64,000 nt of DNA from Hetaerina americana (Eukaryota; Arthropoda; Insecta; Odonata; Calopterygidae). Shown here one piece after another: positions 1-12,864 of this stretch. Both the position numbers and the translations under genes were made by a program. Under the pieces are notes generated by a model that made no database searches, was not told the DNA's origin, and saw nothing but the letters and a program-made list of their open reading frames with translations. Numbering within the stretch: the stretch's first letter is position 1; each line of letters opens with the position of its first letter. The stretch is taken from contig JAKTNV010000062.1 of NCBI GenBank assembly GCA_022747635.1, positions 1,398,469 through 1,462,468 on the forward strand. Direction: 5' to 3'.

Positions 1-1150
1 CTCAAAGACAGTCTAACGCAGCGTCCATTGGATTCAAGTGGTTTGCCATGACCACGCATTCTTGGCTGAGTTTTTTTTGTCTGATGTTCGTCGTTTCCCA
101 CCGGTGTTGGGAGGTGCCAGTGAAATTCTTGGCCCAAGGTGGAACACCCTAAGGTGCTCATAGTAAGCTTCATTATGAAAAAGGGACGTTTCAGGCGTGA
201 TATGGTGGAATATCATAATTAATTAAATATTGGCAATTTTCCACAAAATTATTTTGTGGAAAATTGCCAATTTTTAATTGGTCATTATGCATGTTCACCT
301 ATTCATTAAATCTTAAGAGGGACAGATAAATGTAATACCACACTTCTTGTCATCTTTCCTTGAAGACTCAATGTCCTGCTTGAAGACCTTGTCCTGTTTT
401 CCATGAGTCTATAAGGCAGGCGACAGTACCCCGGACCATCGAGAATTTTCTGGACTTGGGGTGGTGTTCTTCCTTCATCAATAAGACTCTTGAGTTACCC
501 TTCATTGCTGATAAGATCAAGAAAATACTGTTGGCCTCAACAGCAGATAGTATTCCATTCCACTCTCAGGTTAATATGAGGGCTGTCCCGAGAGTAACTT
601 ACGTTTCGGCCGAGCTGAGGTGGCGATAGGTAGAGCTATATCCACCATATTGGTGTGTCTAACTGTCCCTGCACTCTGTCTACGCATCCTGCTGCAGTAG
701 AGCAGACTGTGATTCTTCTATTTTGCTCACATTTCCACCGGTGAAAATGAGCTTTGCAATAGAAAATCCTGCAAGCTGCTCAAACTTGACTTCAGACAGA
801 ACTGACTCCATTGTTACACAAAATGTCTGTCTTGTTCGACAAAATGCAACTGAATTACCTTGAGGATAGTGAAAGAAGCCTCATAATCAGAACAAGAGCA
901 GTAGAATACCAGGCACAATACCCGTGAAGACTTGACACAAATCAGATTGATATGAAAATATTGAGTCCCATTCAGAGAAAACACTAAAAAGAAAAATTCC
1001 CACAGCACGATTGATTGATTGACCTTTCTTTACTTTTCTAAAACAACAACAGAACACTCATGAAAAGCTAACATTTCCAAATTCTATTAAAAAAATATAT
1101 AAATATATATATGTACATATATATATATGTACATATATATACATGTATAT
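1..1150. other. Unassigned intergenic DNA
   Basis: I recognise no gene here. A 60-codon open frame on the minus strand (216-34) is the longest and shows no known motif, though it ends at a block resembling the flank of the hairpin insertion at 56742-56851. A perfect hairpin lies at 230-270. The right end (about 1075-1152) runs into AT-rich simple sequence next to an RTE element. Confidence 0.4.
230..270. repeat. Perfect 20+1+20 inverted repeat
   Basis: Arms 230-249 and 251-270 are exact reverse complements around a single base. The hairpin is followed, on the minus strand, by a segment containing CACGCCTGAAAC. A second hairpin at 56742-56812 is followed by CACGCCTGAGAC, so the two may belong to one repeat family. 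Function unknown. Confidence 0.85.
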
Positions 1151-1211
1151 TTTTTTAAGGTAATCTACCGGTCAAGGTAGGTTTTGGATGGACACAACTA
1201 CCAAAAAAACA

Positions 1212-1293
1212 AGGTACCTGATGATGACGCCGTTGCATTGAAACCGGTAGTACGAATAAAAATTGTGTGGAAGTTACAAAGTATATTCATTTA
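1212..1293 (+). mobile_element. 82 bp hammerhead-bearing insertion (minimal Penelope 3' end)
   Basis: This segment splits the 3' UTR of RTE copy A and is flanked by exact 16 bp direct repeats AACTACCAAAAAAACA (1196-1211 and 1294-1309). RTE copy D at about 49730-49790 lacks it, which confirms insertion. The insert is a hammerhead-like motif plus about 40 bp of tail resembling the 3' tails of the Penelope copies at 25477-25520 and 52848-52890. I infer an extremely 5'-truncated Penelope-like retrotransposition event. Confidence 0.8.
1214..1253 (+). ncRNA. Hammerhead ribozyme-like motif
   Basis: Helix I arms GTAC at 1214-1217 and 1250-1253 can pair. The core CTGATGA is at 1218-1224, GAAA at 1240-1243, and helix III is the palindrome ACCGGT (1243-1248). 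The predicted cleavage is after GTA at 1249. Helix II pairs 1226-1230 with 1235-1239, with one C-A mismatch and one unpaired T after the core. Penelope-like elements are known to carry minimal type I hammerheads with tiny helix III that may work as dimers. Activity here is inferred, not shown. Confidence 0.65.
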
Positions 1294-3180
1294 AACTACC
1301 AAAAAAACATTTTATTACTCCAAACAAAACACAAAATCCAAAATCCATCTATCAGGTCCCTCTTCATCTCCGAGTACTTTCTTCCTCCCGTCCAACATCC
1401 CTATCCTGTTCCTTCCCTTTCCTCTTTTGCCCAACATTCTCCCCTCTATCACAGTCTTCAACATCCCGCTGCCGGTCAACACCCCCTTCATCCACTTTTC
1501 CTGCCTCCATAGGATTGCTACCAACAAACCCCTCTCTTCGCCCACCATACCAAGTACTTCCTCATTTGTTTTCTTCCCTGTCCATTTCACCTTCTCCATT
1601 CTTCTCCACACCCACATTTCAAAAGCCTCCAGTCTACGTCTATCCTCCTGCTTCAATGACCACGTTTCCGCGCTGTACATAGCTACGCTCCATATCAAAG
1701 TTTTTTCGAGTCTTTTCTTAACATCCTTACTCAAAGTCCCTGTCATCAACTCCCTCCTCCTTGTGAAAGCCTCTTTGCCTAGCGCAATTCTTCTCCTTAC
1801 GTCCTTACTACTTTGACCGGGTTGGTCCAAAACACTACCGAGGTACGTAAACTGTTCTACCTGCTCTAGTTTTTGCCCTCCTATTTTAATGTTAAGCTTA
1901 GCCTTTTCCTTTCTAGAAAATCGCATAACCTTTGTTTTATTAATATTGATTCTCACCCCATACCTGTCGCACTGAATTTCCATTTCACTCAGCAATGCTT
2001 GCAATCCCTTGGCTGACGGACAAACTAAAGCTTGGTCATCAGCAAAACCTAACTGATTTTACAAATTCCCCGCCCACTTTCAGTCCTACCTCCTGTTCTT
2101 CCCAAGCCTCTTTAATCATTTCCTCTGCATACAGGTGGAACAGCAACGGTGATAATGGGCAACCGTGCCTTACACCTCTTCCTAACATTGCCCATCCGGA
2201 CTACCCGTTCCCCACTCCTACCTGAGCAGTCTGACACAGGTAAAGGTTGCGGATTAGCCTCCTGTCCCTCCAATCTATTCCTATTTTCTGCAATATACTC
2301 ATTAGTTTTTCCCAATTCACTCTATCAAACGCTTTTTCAAAATCTAAAAAACAGGCAAATACCTCCTGGTTGTGTTCTATATTCCTCTCCATTAATAATC
2401 TCATTACTGCAATGGCATCACGCGTACCCCTCCCCTTCCTAAACCCAAACTGATCATCCCCTAAGTAATCATTTGCCCTACTCTCTATCCTTTTGTTTAT
2501 GATCCTGAGAACAACTTTAGTTGCGTGGGATATCAAACTAATTGTCCTGTAGTCCTCTCATGACGTGGCCTTTACCTTTTTCAGAATAGGAACTAAAACT
2601 GATCTCACAAAGTCTGCCGGCCAGATTCCCTCCTCATAAATACTACGGATCAGCCCATATAGCCTCTTCCTCCCACATTTTCCTAAGCATTTTAAAAGTT
2701 ACACGAGAATGTTATCCACCCCCACGGCCTGATTTAGTTCCATCTCCCTTAATGCCCTTTCTATCTCATTGTCTAGTATGCCTCGACCTAAGCTATCTTC
2801 CTCTACGTCATGTTCCTTTTCAATGTCTAACTTTGTTGGTCTAAGCTCTTTACTATACAGTTCTTCTACATATTCCTTCCATCTCTCTTGGATCTTTCCT
2901 GTGTCAACTATTTCCTTTACTGCCTTATCTCTAACTGCTATCGTGGATCTCCTTTTCTTACTTCCCGATAAAGATTTAACTTTGCTGTACAGCGTGCTGA
3001 TTTCACCCTTCCTCTGCAGACTTTCCATATCCTCGCACTGCATCTTCCACCATGCTTCCTTTGCTTTATTTGTTGCCCACCTCAATTTATTGTTTAATTC
3101 TTTGTACTTCATTTTGCCTAATTCTGTATTTACTTTCTTCCATTTTTGCCGCTCATCCATCTTTGTAATCATCTAATATA

Positions 3181-3202
3181 TACCATCATGTAATCAATAT
3201 AT

Positions 3203-3234
<32 letters not shown>

Positions 3235-3334
3235 GTGTGTGTGTGTGTGTATCATATATTATATATATATATATTATATATATATATGTGTGTGTGTGTG
3301 TGTATCATATATTATATATATATATCATATATAT

Positions 3335-3371
<37 letters not shown>

Positions 3372-3383
3372 TTATTTATATAT
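3181..3383. repeat. (AT)n/(GT)n microsatellite
   Basis: Alternating TA tracts with two GTGTGT runs. It adjoins the truncated 5' end of RTE copy A. Open frames here (for example 3237-3425) are simple-repeat artefacts. Confidence 0.9.
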
Positions 3384-3399
3384 ATCACCCTTGGCAGCT

Positions 3400-3930
3400 T
3401 TATTCACAGTGAGAAGGATAGTTAAATGCAGATGGAGACCCAAATTGGGAAACCTACCTCTGGAGTTTCCTCGGGGACCACTATGGGTATCCATGCGAAG
3501 TCTCGAGGAGTTGATAGTCGACGCGTGGATGCCCCTCCGTCGGGAAGAAGCGGTCCTCAGGTGCGACATGGCTCCGGCTCTGCAACCGAATCCAATCTAC
3601 GGCCGTCTGAGGGCCGTGGGGATATGGTCACGCTTCGGTATTGAATGAGGAATATTTGGGTGCGAAGGGGAGAGAGGCGAAAAGGGTAGGTTTGAAAATG
3701 TTTGGCTTACCTGATTAGGGAAATCGAGGGCCCCCCAACGGTGGGAGACCCTGACGACCATTCCCACAGGCGCCCGAAAAGCGAAACGAGAAGCAATTGG
3801 CGGAAACCGAGTAGCGAATTCTTCGCCACAAACGCGATTCGCGGCGGAAAGATCGCGAAGGCCTCCGGGAGGCCTTTGAACAGAGCTGCCGAGCTCCAAT
3901 ATACGTCCGCGGAATAACGCGAGTGTCCTC
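3400..3930. other. CpG-rich block of unknown nature
   Basis: This is the most GC- and CpG-rich stretch in the first 13 kb (many CG steps, runs such as GGGCCCC and CGCGGCGG), set in AT-rich surroundings and starting right after an (AT)n tract. It has open frames on both strands (plus 3391-3648; minus 3899-3597, 100 codons), but none matches a family I recognise. Possibilities are a CpG-island promoter or first exon, or a young GC-rich repeat. I cannot decide between them. Confidence 0.4.
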
Positions 3931-5734
3931 GTTAAGTTAATTCGGTATCCGGATATGTAACACTTTACTTGGCCGTGGCCAAAACACGATTTCTAAACGT
4001 CCAGTTCTTAGTTCACACGAAATGCACTTATTTTTCGTCTGTTTGGTTTCCATTGCAGCTGGGAACCGAAAGATGCATCGCTGAATTCCACTTTTGATTT
4101 GGGGAAAACACTTTTTAGTCTAGGTTTCGATGAAACCCCAGTCCTGAGAACTTGGTCCACTCGGAGACTACGAAGGCACCACACAGAAGACATGGCTGCA
4201 GAAGTGATGGGTAGCGAGGATTCCTCGATGCCTAGGATCAGCACTCACAGCAGAGTATGATGGAAGAGCTTATTTATTTTAATTTACCGTAGACTTAGCA
4301 CATCACGTAACTCTTAATCCCCATTAGTGAGAAATTACTCTTTAAATCGAGACAATCGATACTTCAAAATACCTCATTTGGTTGATAACTTATGAATTAC
4401 GGCGAATCAACAATTCATCGTTCCAAATAGACCACGCCAATAAAAACACTTCACTAATGTTACCAATAAGATAAGGACTTAAGAACAACTATAACAAATG
4501 GAATAAGCAGGTACTTGCCTAGGGATACAAGTTACCCCTGGTAGCATTCAATAAATATACATAAAGGTAGAAGACAAAAAATTTAAGAATAATGCATAAA
4601 ATTGCGCCTTACATTTAATTAGCCGTCCGTTTTGCTTGATATCAATATAAAGCACTTTGCTTCAATTTATTTCACTGAAAGTAAAAGACGCCATTAAGTC
4701 AGTGACTCCCCGGTTAGCTGCATAGTTGTTACATAGTACCGAAATTTGCCTCAGAGAGCGCTGCCCTCTGATGTTGTAGTTTCCACGGCTACCACCGTAA
4801 ATAACTCTCTGGAATTCATCTCATTCCGATGTGGAAAACGCAAATACTTAACCATTTGGCTAAAAATACGTTCGTGAATAAATAAATCAGACTGTAGTCA
4901 CTACTGAAGGAAATCGATTTTATTCTTACAAATCTTGCATAATAGTTTTGTTTCATTTCTCCATGGTAGGCCACGAAAAAAATCTGGTTCCTTCCAAAAA
5001 TATATATCATTTAAATATTTTGTTCGCCTAAATGATCAACTTCAAATAAGCAAGTCAATGCCAGGGGATCGATTAGCCTCTTGGGTCGCACAAGCTTGTG
5101 ACGCTAATGGCTTCATAGATAGTTGCAATTACGTATGTAAACAAAGATTCTCCATCCATATCATTAAACTCGGTGAGCTTGAGCGTAAGTCCTCACGCCA
5201 TTGCCCCTAATTTCCTTATAAATTGGGGAGGAAAGCGAAAAGGGAATCTGAATATTGACATTCAGATGTTTTTGTTTCCAACGATTGTTTGTTCAACAAA
5301 AATGTAATCCTTGATTCAGTTGCTTAAAATAAAGTACGTGTAGATATGCTAAAAACGTTGAAATTCAATGGAATACTTTATCAGCTACAATTTTTGATAA
5401 CAGTGAGAATTTAGAATAACTTCAGTTCAGTTGGTCTACCGGCTTCAACTGTTTCTGATGAAGGGGATCGGTTAAATGATCTCACGTTGACTGTGTTTTT
5501 CAAGTACTATCGGGAATATTTAGCATTTATTTTTAATAAGGACTATTACTTACTGCCAGGCGTTTTGAAGAATTTCTCTTCTAGCCATTAATTGTAATCA
5601 TTTGGATGAAATAGTTGAAATGGCTGCTGCTTGCCATGCCGTAATGGTTAGTGACTAGTGAACGAACGTGTTTGTGACATTGTCTTCGAGTGCATTTTGT
5701 GGTAGATTGAAGCATTTACACTACCAGTTTAAAT
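3931..5734. other. Unassigned DNA upstream of TOM40
   Basis: No recognisable gene. A 78-codon minus-strand frame (4244-4008) shows no motif. The last 100 bp before 5735 presumably hold the TOM40 5' UTR and promoter, but no TATA box or other site is convincing. Confidence 0.35.
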
Positions 5735-8700
5735 ATGGGTAACGTACTCGCTACAAGCCAACCTCCTAGTGGGGGAAATGTTTACAATTTTCCTCCTCCC
5801 CCACCATTAGTATGCCCTGATCCTCAAACGGGAGGGAAGGGAGAATCGGCGAAAGAAAGTAACATTGAGAACCCCGGTACAATGGAAGATTTAAATAAAA
5901 AATGCAAAGGTAATGTATTCGCTTAATGCATTAGTTGAAATATTTTTGTATTACTAAAATATCACTTGCACTAATATTTAATTGTTTACAGATGTTTTCC
6001 CAGTTAATTTCGAAGGTGCAAAACTTATGGTCAACAAGGGTTTAAGTAATCATTTCCAGATCACTCATACCTTGAACATGAGTTCCATCACACCGTCAGG
6101 CTATCGGTTTGGAGCCACTTATGTAGGAACCAAGCAGTTCTCCCCTACGGAAGCCTTTCCTGTTCTTTTGGGTGATATTGACCCTAGTGGCAATTTGAAC
6201 GCGAATATTATTCATCAATTTTCTAACAGTTTAAGAGCCAAATTTGCAACTCAGGTGATTATATGCCCATGGAAGTCTTGTTGTTTTACTGGCTCACACA
6301 CACTGGTACACATTGTGTTTTACTGGCATTAATAAGTTGTAGAATAATTTTCCATTACTTTTGGTAGATACAAAACAGTAAAATCCAGGCAGCACAAATT
6401 TCCGCCGACTACAAAGGAAAAGATTACACTGCGTCATTGACGCTAGGAAATCCAGACATAATAAACGAATCTGGTATGAATGTTAAATTATTTTGTGTGA
6501 AATCACCATTTAAGCGCTCTGGCCCTTGCGTGCTCACGATTAATTTTTGCAGGGGTTGCTGTGGCCCATTACTTGCAGTCCGTGACCGAACGGGTTGCTT
6601 TGGGAGCCGAATTGGCCTATCAGTATGGCCCTAATGTGCCTGGAAAAGAAATTGCTCTTCTTTCCGCCGCGGCTCGTTACACTGGTAAATTATGTTGTTA
6701 TGCATTGCCAATTTTATGCTATCCATATTTTTAATGTTTTATCATACGAATATTCTGTTACTCAGGAACTGATATGGTTTTAAGTGGAACAATTGGTGGA
6801 ACAGGACTTCATGTATGTTATTACCAAAGAGCTAGTGAACAGCTCCAACTTGGTGTGGAATTGGAAACAAATATAAGGCTACAGGAATCAGTAGCATCAA
6901 TTGCCTATCAGCTTGAACTTCCGAGAGCTAACCTTTCATTCCGAGGTAAGCAGAAATTGGTATTACCTTTTCTGCGTGGATGAATTTCATTGGTTCGATT
7001 TAAATTTTGAGTTCTAAACTCTTCATCCATGAATAGGTTTTATTTTATTGGAATTTATAAGGGAATTATTGGATAAGTTAATTTCACCAGTAAGTTGAAA
7101 TAATTTGAATTAACCACTTATTAGAAAGTGAAATAAATGTTTGAGTGAAATAGATTTTTATGAATAACTATTACTGTCAGAACTAATTAAAACAATTCCC
7201 AAATTACTAATAAATTGTAATTATACTGTATTGGCAAGAGTTGCAGAGTTTGGCTTTGAAATAATTTGCCGAGTCGTGGCTCGTAAATAATCTACTTGAG
7301 GTCATATTCGTACCAAGTCGATGAAATATTTCACCAATTAGATGGAGTTGATAAATTGACACAACTACTGCTATTCATTTTGAACGATACTGTTTGATTT
7401 AGCTGTAATGAGTGATGACCCGTGGCATTGATGAAAAAGGGAGAGGTGCTTAACAATGTTAAATGGAGCAAGATGTTCAAGATACTAGAGCCACTTAGAA
7501 TGGACTTCAACAACAGAAGAATAATCCATGACCACTATAAGGTTAACACATTGTAATCTGAAAAACGTGGAAAAAGTGGAAATGAACAAAGGAGCTGGAC
7601 GAGAAGCACTAGAATATGGCATCAAGGAGGTCCGGGTGAATGGCAAAGATATTGACATGCTCTTGTTCATAGCTGACCCCACAGCGGTAGTGGAGAAACA
7701 AGGGAGTCTGCAAGCCACAAGTCTGAATGCTATGAGTCAAGCAACTTGGGAGGATAATGTGAGCATCAACGAGAAGAGAACCTAAAACCCTTGTGCGTGG
7801 AAGAGAGGAGCTGAAGTGAGAGATCACGATGGCAGGAGTGAAACTAGAGCTCGAGGCATCCTTCACGTACAACATGGACAGCTGTATTACTTGGGATGGA
7901 AGAAGTTTGACCGACAGCAAGTAGCGAAGAACAGTTCAAGCTAAGAAGGCGTTCGTGAAGGAGAAGCAACTAGTTAATTTGTTCAAAACACGTGAGGTTG
8001 CAAACAAGGAAGCAAGTTCATCTGCACGTTCGTATGGAGCGTGGTACTTAATGCACCAGAGGCATGGAACATTGGAAAGGTGGACCAGTAAAGAATAAGA
8101 GAAGCCTTGGAAACATGGTTCTGAAGAGGAGAATGCTGAAGTATTAGGAGAGGAAAGGGCAATATGAAAAACTCAAGAGCTAGATGAACTGGACGCACCT
8201 TGGAGGCATAGGGGCTTAATTAGAAACATAAATAGAAAGGAAGACCTAGGGACAAGTACATGCGACAAATTAAGACCAAATAAAACCAAGAAGCTATGAG
8301 GGAGTGAAGGAGTTACCACTGAATGGAGAAGAATGGAATAGGCTGCTGTAAACCCAATCTTGTGGTTGAAATACTGACATTAAGAATACGCTAGCAAGTC
8401 TTGATAGTGTAAGTGAATACCTATTAAAAATTTGTTCGTTCCTTGCATCCTCGCAGCAGTAAACAATTCAAACAGACAGCACAATTTAAGGGGGAAGAGG
8501 GAGGGGGTCGCCTTGTTCTCAAGATTTCCAGTCCCACGTCAAGTAGAAAATGCACTGATTTGTTTACTTAACCCTGTCATTCAAAGAGTCCAAGTAAAAT
8601 GTCTTATGGAGGACAAGACGTGAAGCTATCTTGAATCCTGAAGGAATTAATACTGAATGGAATGGGCTGCTGTAATCCTAATCTTATGGTTGAAATACTG

Positions 8701-9137
8701 TTGGTGATATTCTGCTAGTCAGAATGAGGAAGAGAGGAAAAATGGACATTGTGACCATGTACATGTATAAAGAAGTGACGGCGTCATGACTAGGTGATTT
8801 AAGGAGGAGGGCGGAGAATAATGTTTGGGAATCATCAAGATGTATTTCATTTTGATCATCCGAATTGCTCCATACATCCACTCACAACGGATAAATATTC
8901 TAAATTAGAATATGGCAATAAATGATCATAATTATATTTCTATCCTCTAGGTAAATGTGTATGCTTAATCTTTAATGCGTGTTATTATAATTTTCAGGAG
9001 TTGTGGATTCCAATTGGACGGTGGGGGCAGTGCTGGAAAAGAAGCTTCACCCCCTTCCATTTACATTTGCTGTCAGTGGAATGATGAATCACCCTAAAAG
9101 CCAATTTCGACTTGGTTGCGGCCTGATTATTGGCTAA
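5735..9137 (+). CDS. Tomm40: Mitochondrial import receptor subunit TOM40
   Basis: Tom40 is the beta-barrel channel of the TOM complex, through which most nuclear-encoded proteins enter mitochondria. Six exons join in phase: 5735-5909, 5992-6254, 6368-6473, 6553-6684, 6766-6945 and 8998-9137 (TAA), giving 331 aa, close to the usual 330-360. Every junction has GT..AG. The N-terminus ([11 protein letters not shown], then a run of prolines at about residues 22-26) is the soluble tail. From [20 protein letters not shown] onward the Porin_3 barrel follows, with [22 protein letters not shown] and [20 protein letters not shown]. It ends in the family-typical strand [10 protein letters not shown], where the C-terminal beta-signal is expected. 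Start: first ATG in the conserved frame. Intron 5 (6946-8997) is long and contains LINE relics. Confidence 0.95.
7450..8710 (+). mobile_element. Decayed LINE reverse transcriptase relics in TOM40 intron 5
   Basis: The frame at 7528-7785 reads [20 protein letters not shown], a degraded version of the RT catalytic region (normally FADD) of RTE/BovB-like LINEs. It is followed by traces of the downstream region (about 7900-8000: [18 protein letters not shown]). A block ending at about 8380 is repeated in part at about 8636-8710, suggesting a second fragment of the same 3' end. Many stops. Distinct from the GGTAGATTACC-type RTE elsewhere in the window. Confidence 0.55.
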
Positions 9138-12100
9138 CCTGTAATAGTTGTTTGTATAGGATTAAATGCAAGCAAAAACCTATGTAGAAAATTATTGCTC
9201 GAATAATAATTTAGTGTGAAGTGTAAAATTATTTTATCTTTGTGAATGGAAATTAGTCAGTCTTGCAAAAACAGAAAAGCGTTTTGTAGTAAAAAATTTT
9301 TTTTTTTGAGTCACTCAATATTTTGATAACACTCATGAGTGCAGACTTCAATGCTTTTAGTGCAACTTCTATTTTTCACCAGGAAGCACTTCGTGAAAGA
9401 GAAAAGACACCTTTTGAGTTGGGTTGCCTGATATTTATGAAAAGCGTTGGAATGTTGCATTTAGTGGCATGTGAATAACAATGGGAATAAATGTAATGCT
9501 AGTCTATTACATGTTGTCTAGATAGGCCCAGCTCTTAAATTTATCGTTAAAAGACTGGTACTAATGATTATAAATTGAGTGATTAAAATTGTGAAATCCA
9601 TGGACACCGTGTAATTTTATTGTTGTGCAATATCTGACAAATACTGTAAAATTAAACAAGTTATGTCCACCATCTCCTTGGCTAACAATTTTTGCATACC
9701 CAATGAGTTACAAAATGAAATAAATGTTTATGCACAGGCACATGTTGAATCTGATACATCTAATGGATCAAAATTATTGAATATACAAAGAAAATTGAGA
9801 TCATTTGGGTATCTTCCCCTTTTCTTTCATTTTCTTTTCTTCACTCTTGCCACTGTGCACTTTCTGCCTTCCAGCTGCATTCTTTTTACTGCCTGGTTGC
9901 TGCTTGTCCTTCACTCGATTGCTTAGTAAGGGGTGAATTTCTGTGAAAAAAAGAATTAAAATTATATCATTTGGAAAGCCTCCTTACAAAGTACTTTAAA
10001 TGTCTTCTCCAAATGTTAGCACACTGAAGAGAGTACACTCAAATGGCTCCGACATCTGTTTCAGCACCTTCGACCAAGATTTAGACAAGTATGTTCCCCT
10101 CCATGACAACTGTAGGCCAAATATGGAGTAATCTCCATTACCTTTGAGTAGATGACCTCAAACGAGCATCTCATTGGCTAATATTTGACTTTAGTTTTTT
10201 CTCTGAATTATTCACCACAATATGTAATGCCTGGGATAATTTGGAAGTGAGTGTTTTGACCCTAAGACGTCCGTCCTCCCCTCATATATATTTGCCCTGG
10301 CTGAATGCCAGCAGCAGGCATACCTGTTGCCCTGTTTCTGTGAATCAAAGGGGGAAAAAAACCTATGCCAAAAAATGTAGCTCCTGGGAATGTTGGATGG
10401 AAATTCTAGAAACAAATTTCAATATTATACAATGGAAACCAATTTTGTCCAAAACTATCATCCCCCACACCAAACATTTTTCATATAATTAACACCATCA
10501 AATATTCCCTCCCAATTCCTGTAAGGATGGTGTTAATGTAAGTTACATCATTTAGCATTATATGTTTTTGTTGAATTAAATATTTTACACATCCTACAGT
10601 TTTATTTTAGGCACAACAGTTTTCCAACTTGGGCACTAGACAGTGATGCAAAGAATGATAAATAAAACTCATTAATCCAAATTCTTCTCAGATTGACTGT
10701 TATCACATAAAAACGAACTATGTTATTCTTTAACATTTTTTTAGAGTTTAGGGGGAAGAATATTTCTATTCACTAAGCATACGTACATTTAGAAGATTCA
10801 CCTTTGAAACTTAATTATATTATTAGAGCCATTTTAACTTGTGATCTAATGGTAAAAAGACTAAACTCTAGTTAATGCTTGTACTTACTCATATATTATA
10901 AAAATTGCTATTTTAGCATCTTAGCCTGTGGATTTATGTCATGATTATATGCAGATAATAATTATGTATTGCAATATTTAAGCATGGAACAAATATGGCT
11001 ATGAGCAAAAGTTTTCCTTGCAAAAAAATACCCCAAGCCATGCCTTCACAGCTATTTTGCCTTTGTTGTGGCTACAGCTGTCACTGGGGTGTCCTCTAAT
11101 GGTGCCATCTAAAATGGAGGCCACAAGTCATTTCAACATCACTTCAGTCCATTTCTTGGCTGATTTCAGCAAAGACATTTAACATTTCAAAGGATTATGA
11201 ATGAATCTTAGGACAATATTTTTTTTTTAATTTACAAGAATGAGACACTGCATACAAAGAACAAAACTGAGTAACTCATGAACTGTATGATGAGGGGAGG
11301 TCAGGAAACTTAAGGTTACCTCAAAGGGGAACCGTTCCACAACTTCTCACTGCGAATAGCTTAGCGCCAAAAAATTTGTGAAGTTGAATTTGTTAACAAG
11401 CCTACATAATTAATCTTGCCTATGTAATTTACAATCTAAAAGGCAGTTTAAAGTGCGGAGGAGGGCTACTACCGAATTAATTTGTAGTACTAATAAACCC
11501 ATCAGCAGATGAAATTCACATGGTAAAGGGACCAATTCCTTTCACTGTGCAGAACACAATTTGCTGGGTAGTAGGGTAACTACACCCTGTCCTTTTAGTT
11601 GGGGGTGTCGAGAAGCATAACTTCCAGTCACAATTAGTGAAACCTTCGACTACCATGCCTCCTATTTGCTCCGAGTTCCATACAAATTAACAAACATTAT
11701 GTAGGTATCCCATGGAGGATAGATAATCTTGACTTTCTACCCTGATTTTAGGGTATTGGAATTTCTGACAGACCCAGGTAAGAGAGAAATCTACAGCATG
11801 GCAATTTTTGTTATTTTAAATATAAATGAGTTTATTTTTTTATTTAATGATACAAAATCAAAATACCGTGCCACCCGCATGTAATTCACTTCGGATAAGT
11901 CAATAATTAATCCCTCCTGAATCCGAGCATGTCAAATAATTATTATATAGCTTGGGAGTCAAAATTTGAACATTAGTAAAATTTTAGCTTAAAGAGTAAT
12001 TTCTCTTTGTAAGATATTAACATTCATAGATGAAAGAGCATTTTTAAAAAATAGCTTTTTTCCAACTAAACAAACATCAAATGATTCTAAATAAATAATC

Positions 12101-12330
12101 AAACCAATTGAATTAGACATAATTTGCTCCGGGAAGGTAACAGTCCAGATGATCCATATGGCAACAAGAGATACGGAGAGGAGTTGATCACGTAACGTAA
12201 CGAGTATCTACGTAACGGCAAAAGATAGCGCAACACGTAAAACTACTGCAGGAACTGGACAAATACCAGTTAAGGGTGGTGAAGATGACAATGGAACCAA
12301 GTCTTCTATTCCCAATTATGCTTATTAGAG
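9138..12330. other. TOM40 3' UTR and unassigned DNA
   Basis: No gene recognised. Open frames at 9663-9926 and 10241-10492 lack any known motif. At about 11480-11610 there is weak similarity, minus strand, to the body of the SINE at 38745-38962. Confidence 0.35.
9486..9491 (+). promoter_or_regulatory. Candidate TOM40 poly(A) signal
   Basis: An AATAAA hexamer about 350 bp after the TOM40 stop, the first canonical one I see downstream. No transcript evidence. Confidence 0.35.
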
Positions 12331-12545
12331 TTTCAATTACCAACAGGTCCTATTCAACACTTCGTTCAACCTGATGCTGCAATTCAACAAACCCTTCAAA
12401 TGCTCCATCCATATCTCCTCCCTCCACATTCAGATTTGTTACCCTTTCCCCGACATAGCCTCTGTCCCATTCTAAAACATGACCCGACCACCTCAACTTG
12501 TGCTCTTTCTACTTTTCAGCCAATGCTTCGAGTTCTTCTAAGCCA
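12330..12545 (-). mobile_element. LINE C-terminal relic
   Basis: On the minus strand this reads KLRWSGHVLEWDRGYVGERV, similar to the RWxGHVxR region found near the C-terminus of many arthropod LINE reverse transcriptases. Short and without flanking RT motifs, so the family cannot be named. Confidence 0.4.
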
Positions 12546-12663
12546 GTTCAAGCTATTGAGGCATCCTCTTGCACTCCAAGGTTTTGGACTCACAACTACA
12601 AATGCCTGTGCATGGTATTTCGTCACAGCATCTTGTTCCTTTGAAGCCCCAATTGTCTCGGAG

Positions 12664-12850
12664 TGTGAAAGAACCCCTCAGTAGCTTAACTGGCTAAAAA
12701 GCACTCGGCCAGACAACAAGGGACCTCGGTTTGAATCCCAGTTAAGGTAAAAAATTTTCACACACAAATTGTTGCATTGTTATGATCATATAGCGGATGA
12801 CTCTGCTAAAAGTTACTGTCGTGGCATCTTCCACAAATTCATGGAGTATT
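12664..12850 (+). mobile_element. tRNA-derived SINE (family 1)
   Basis: The head has a pol III A box (TAGCTTAACTGG, from about 12682) and B box (GGTTTGAATCC, about 12729-12739), then a body ending in AGCGGATGACTCTGCTAAAAG. Related copies occur at 48390-48912 and 59478-59645. The anticodon arm is disrupted, so it is not a working tRNA. Confidence 0.75.
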
Positions 12851-12864
12851 AGTCATTATTATTC

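Larger units (their letters stand above)
1155..3175 (-). mobile_element. RTE-like LINE, 5'-truncated and decayed (copy A)
   Basis: Read on the minus strand, this encodes broken pieces of the same reverse transcriptase as the better copy at 41009-43835. Three segments remain: a linker region (3172-2699), RT core pieces around 2536-2201 with FRKGRGTRDAIAVMRLL and FEKAFDRVNWEKLMSIL, and a C-terminal part (2004-1315) with KTKVMRFS, FTYLGSVLDQ and AMYSAETWSLKQEDRRRLEA. Frame changes and stops between them make it non-functional. The endonuclease is missing. The 3' end carries the family signature GGTAGATTACC and an A-rich tail at 1155-1165. A small Penelope-type insertion at 1212-1293 interrupts the 3' UTR. 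(AT)n lies at both ends. Confidence 0.9.
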
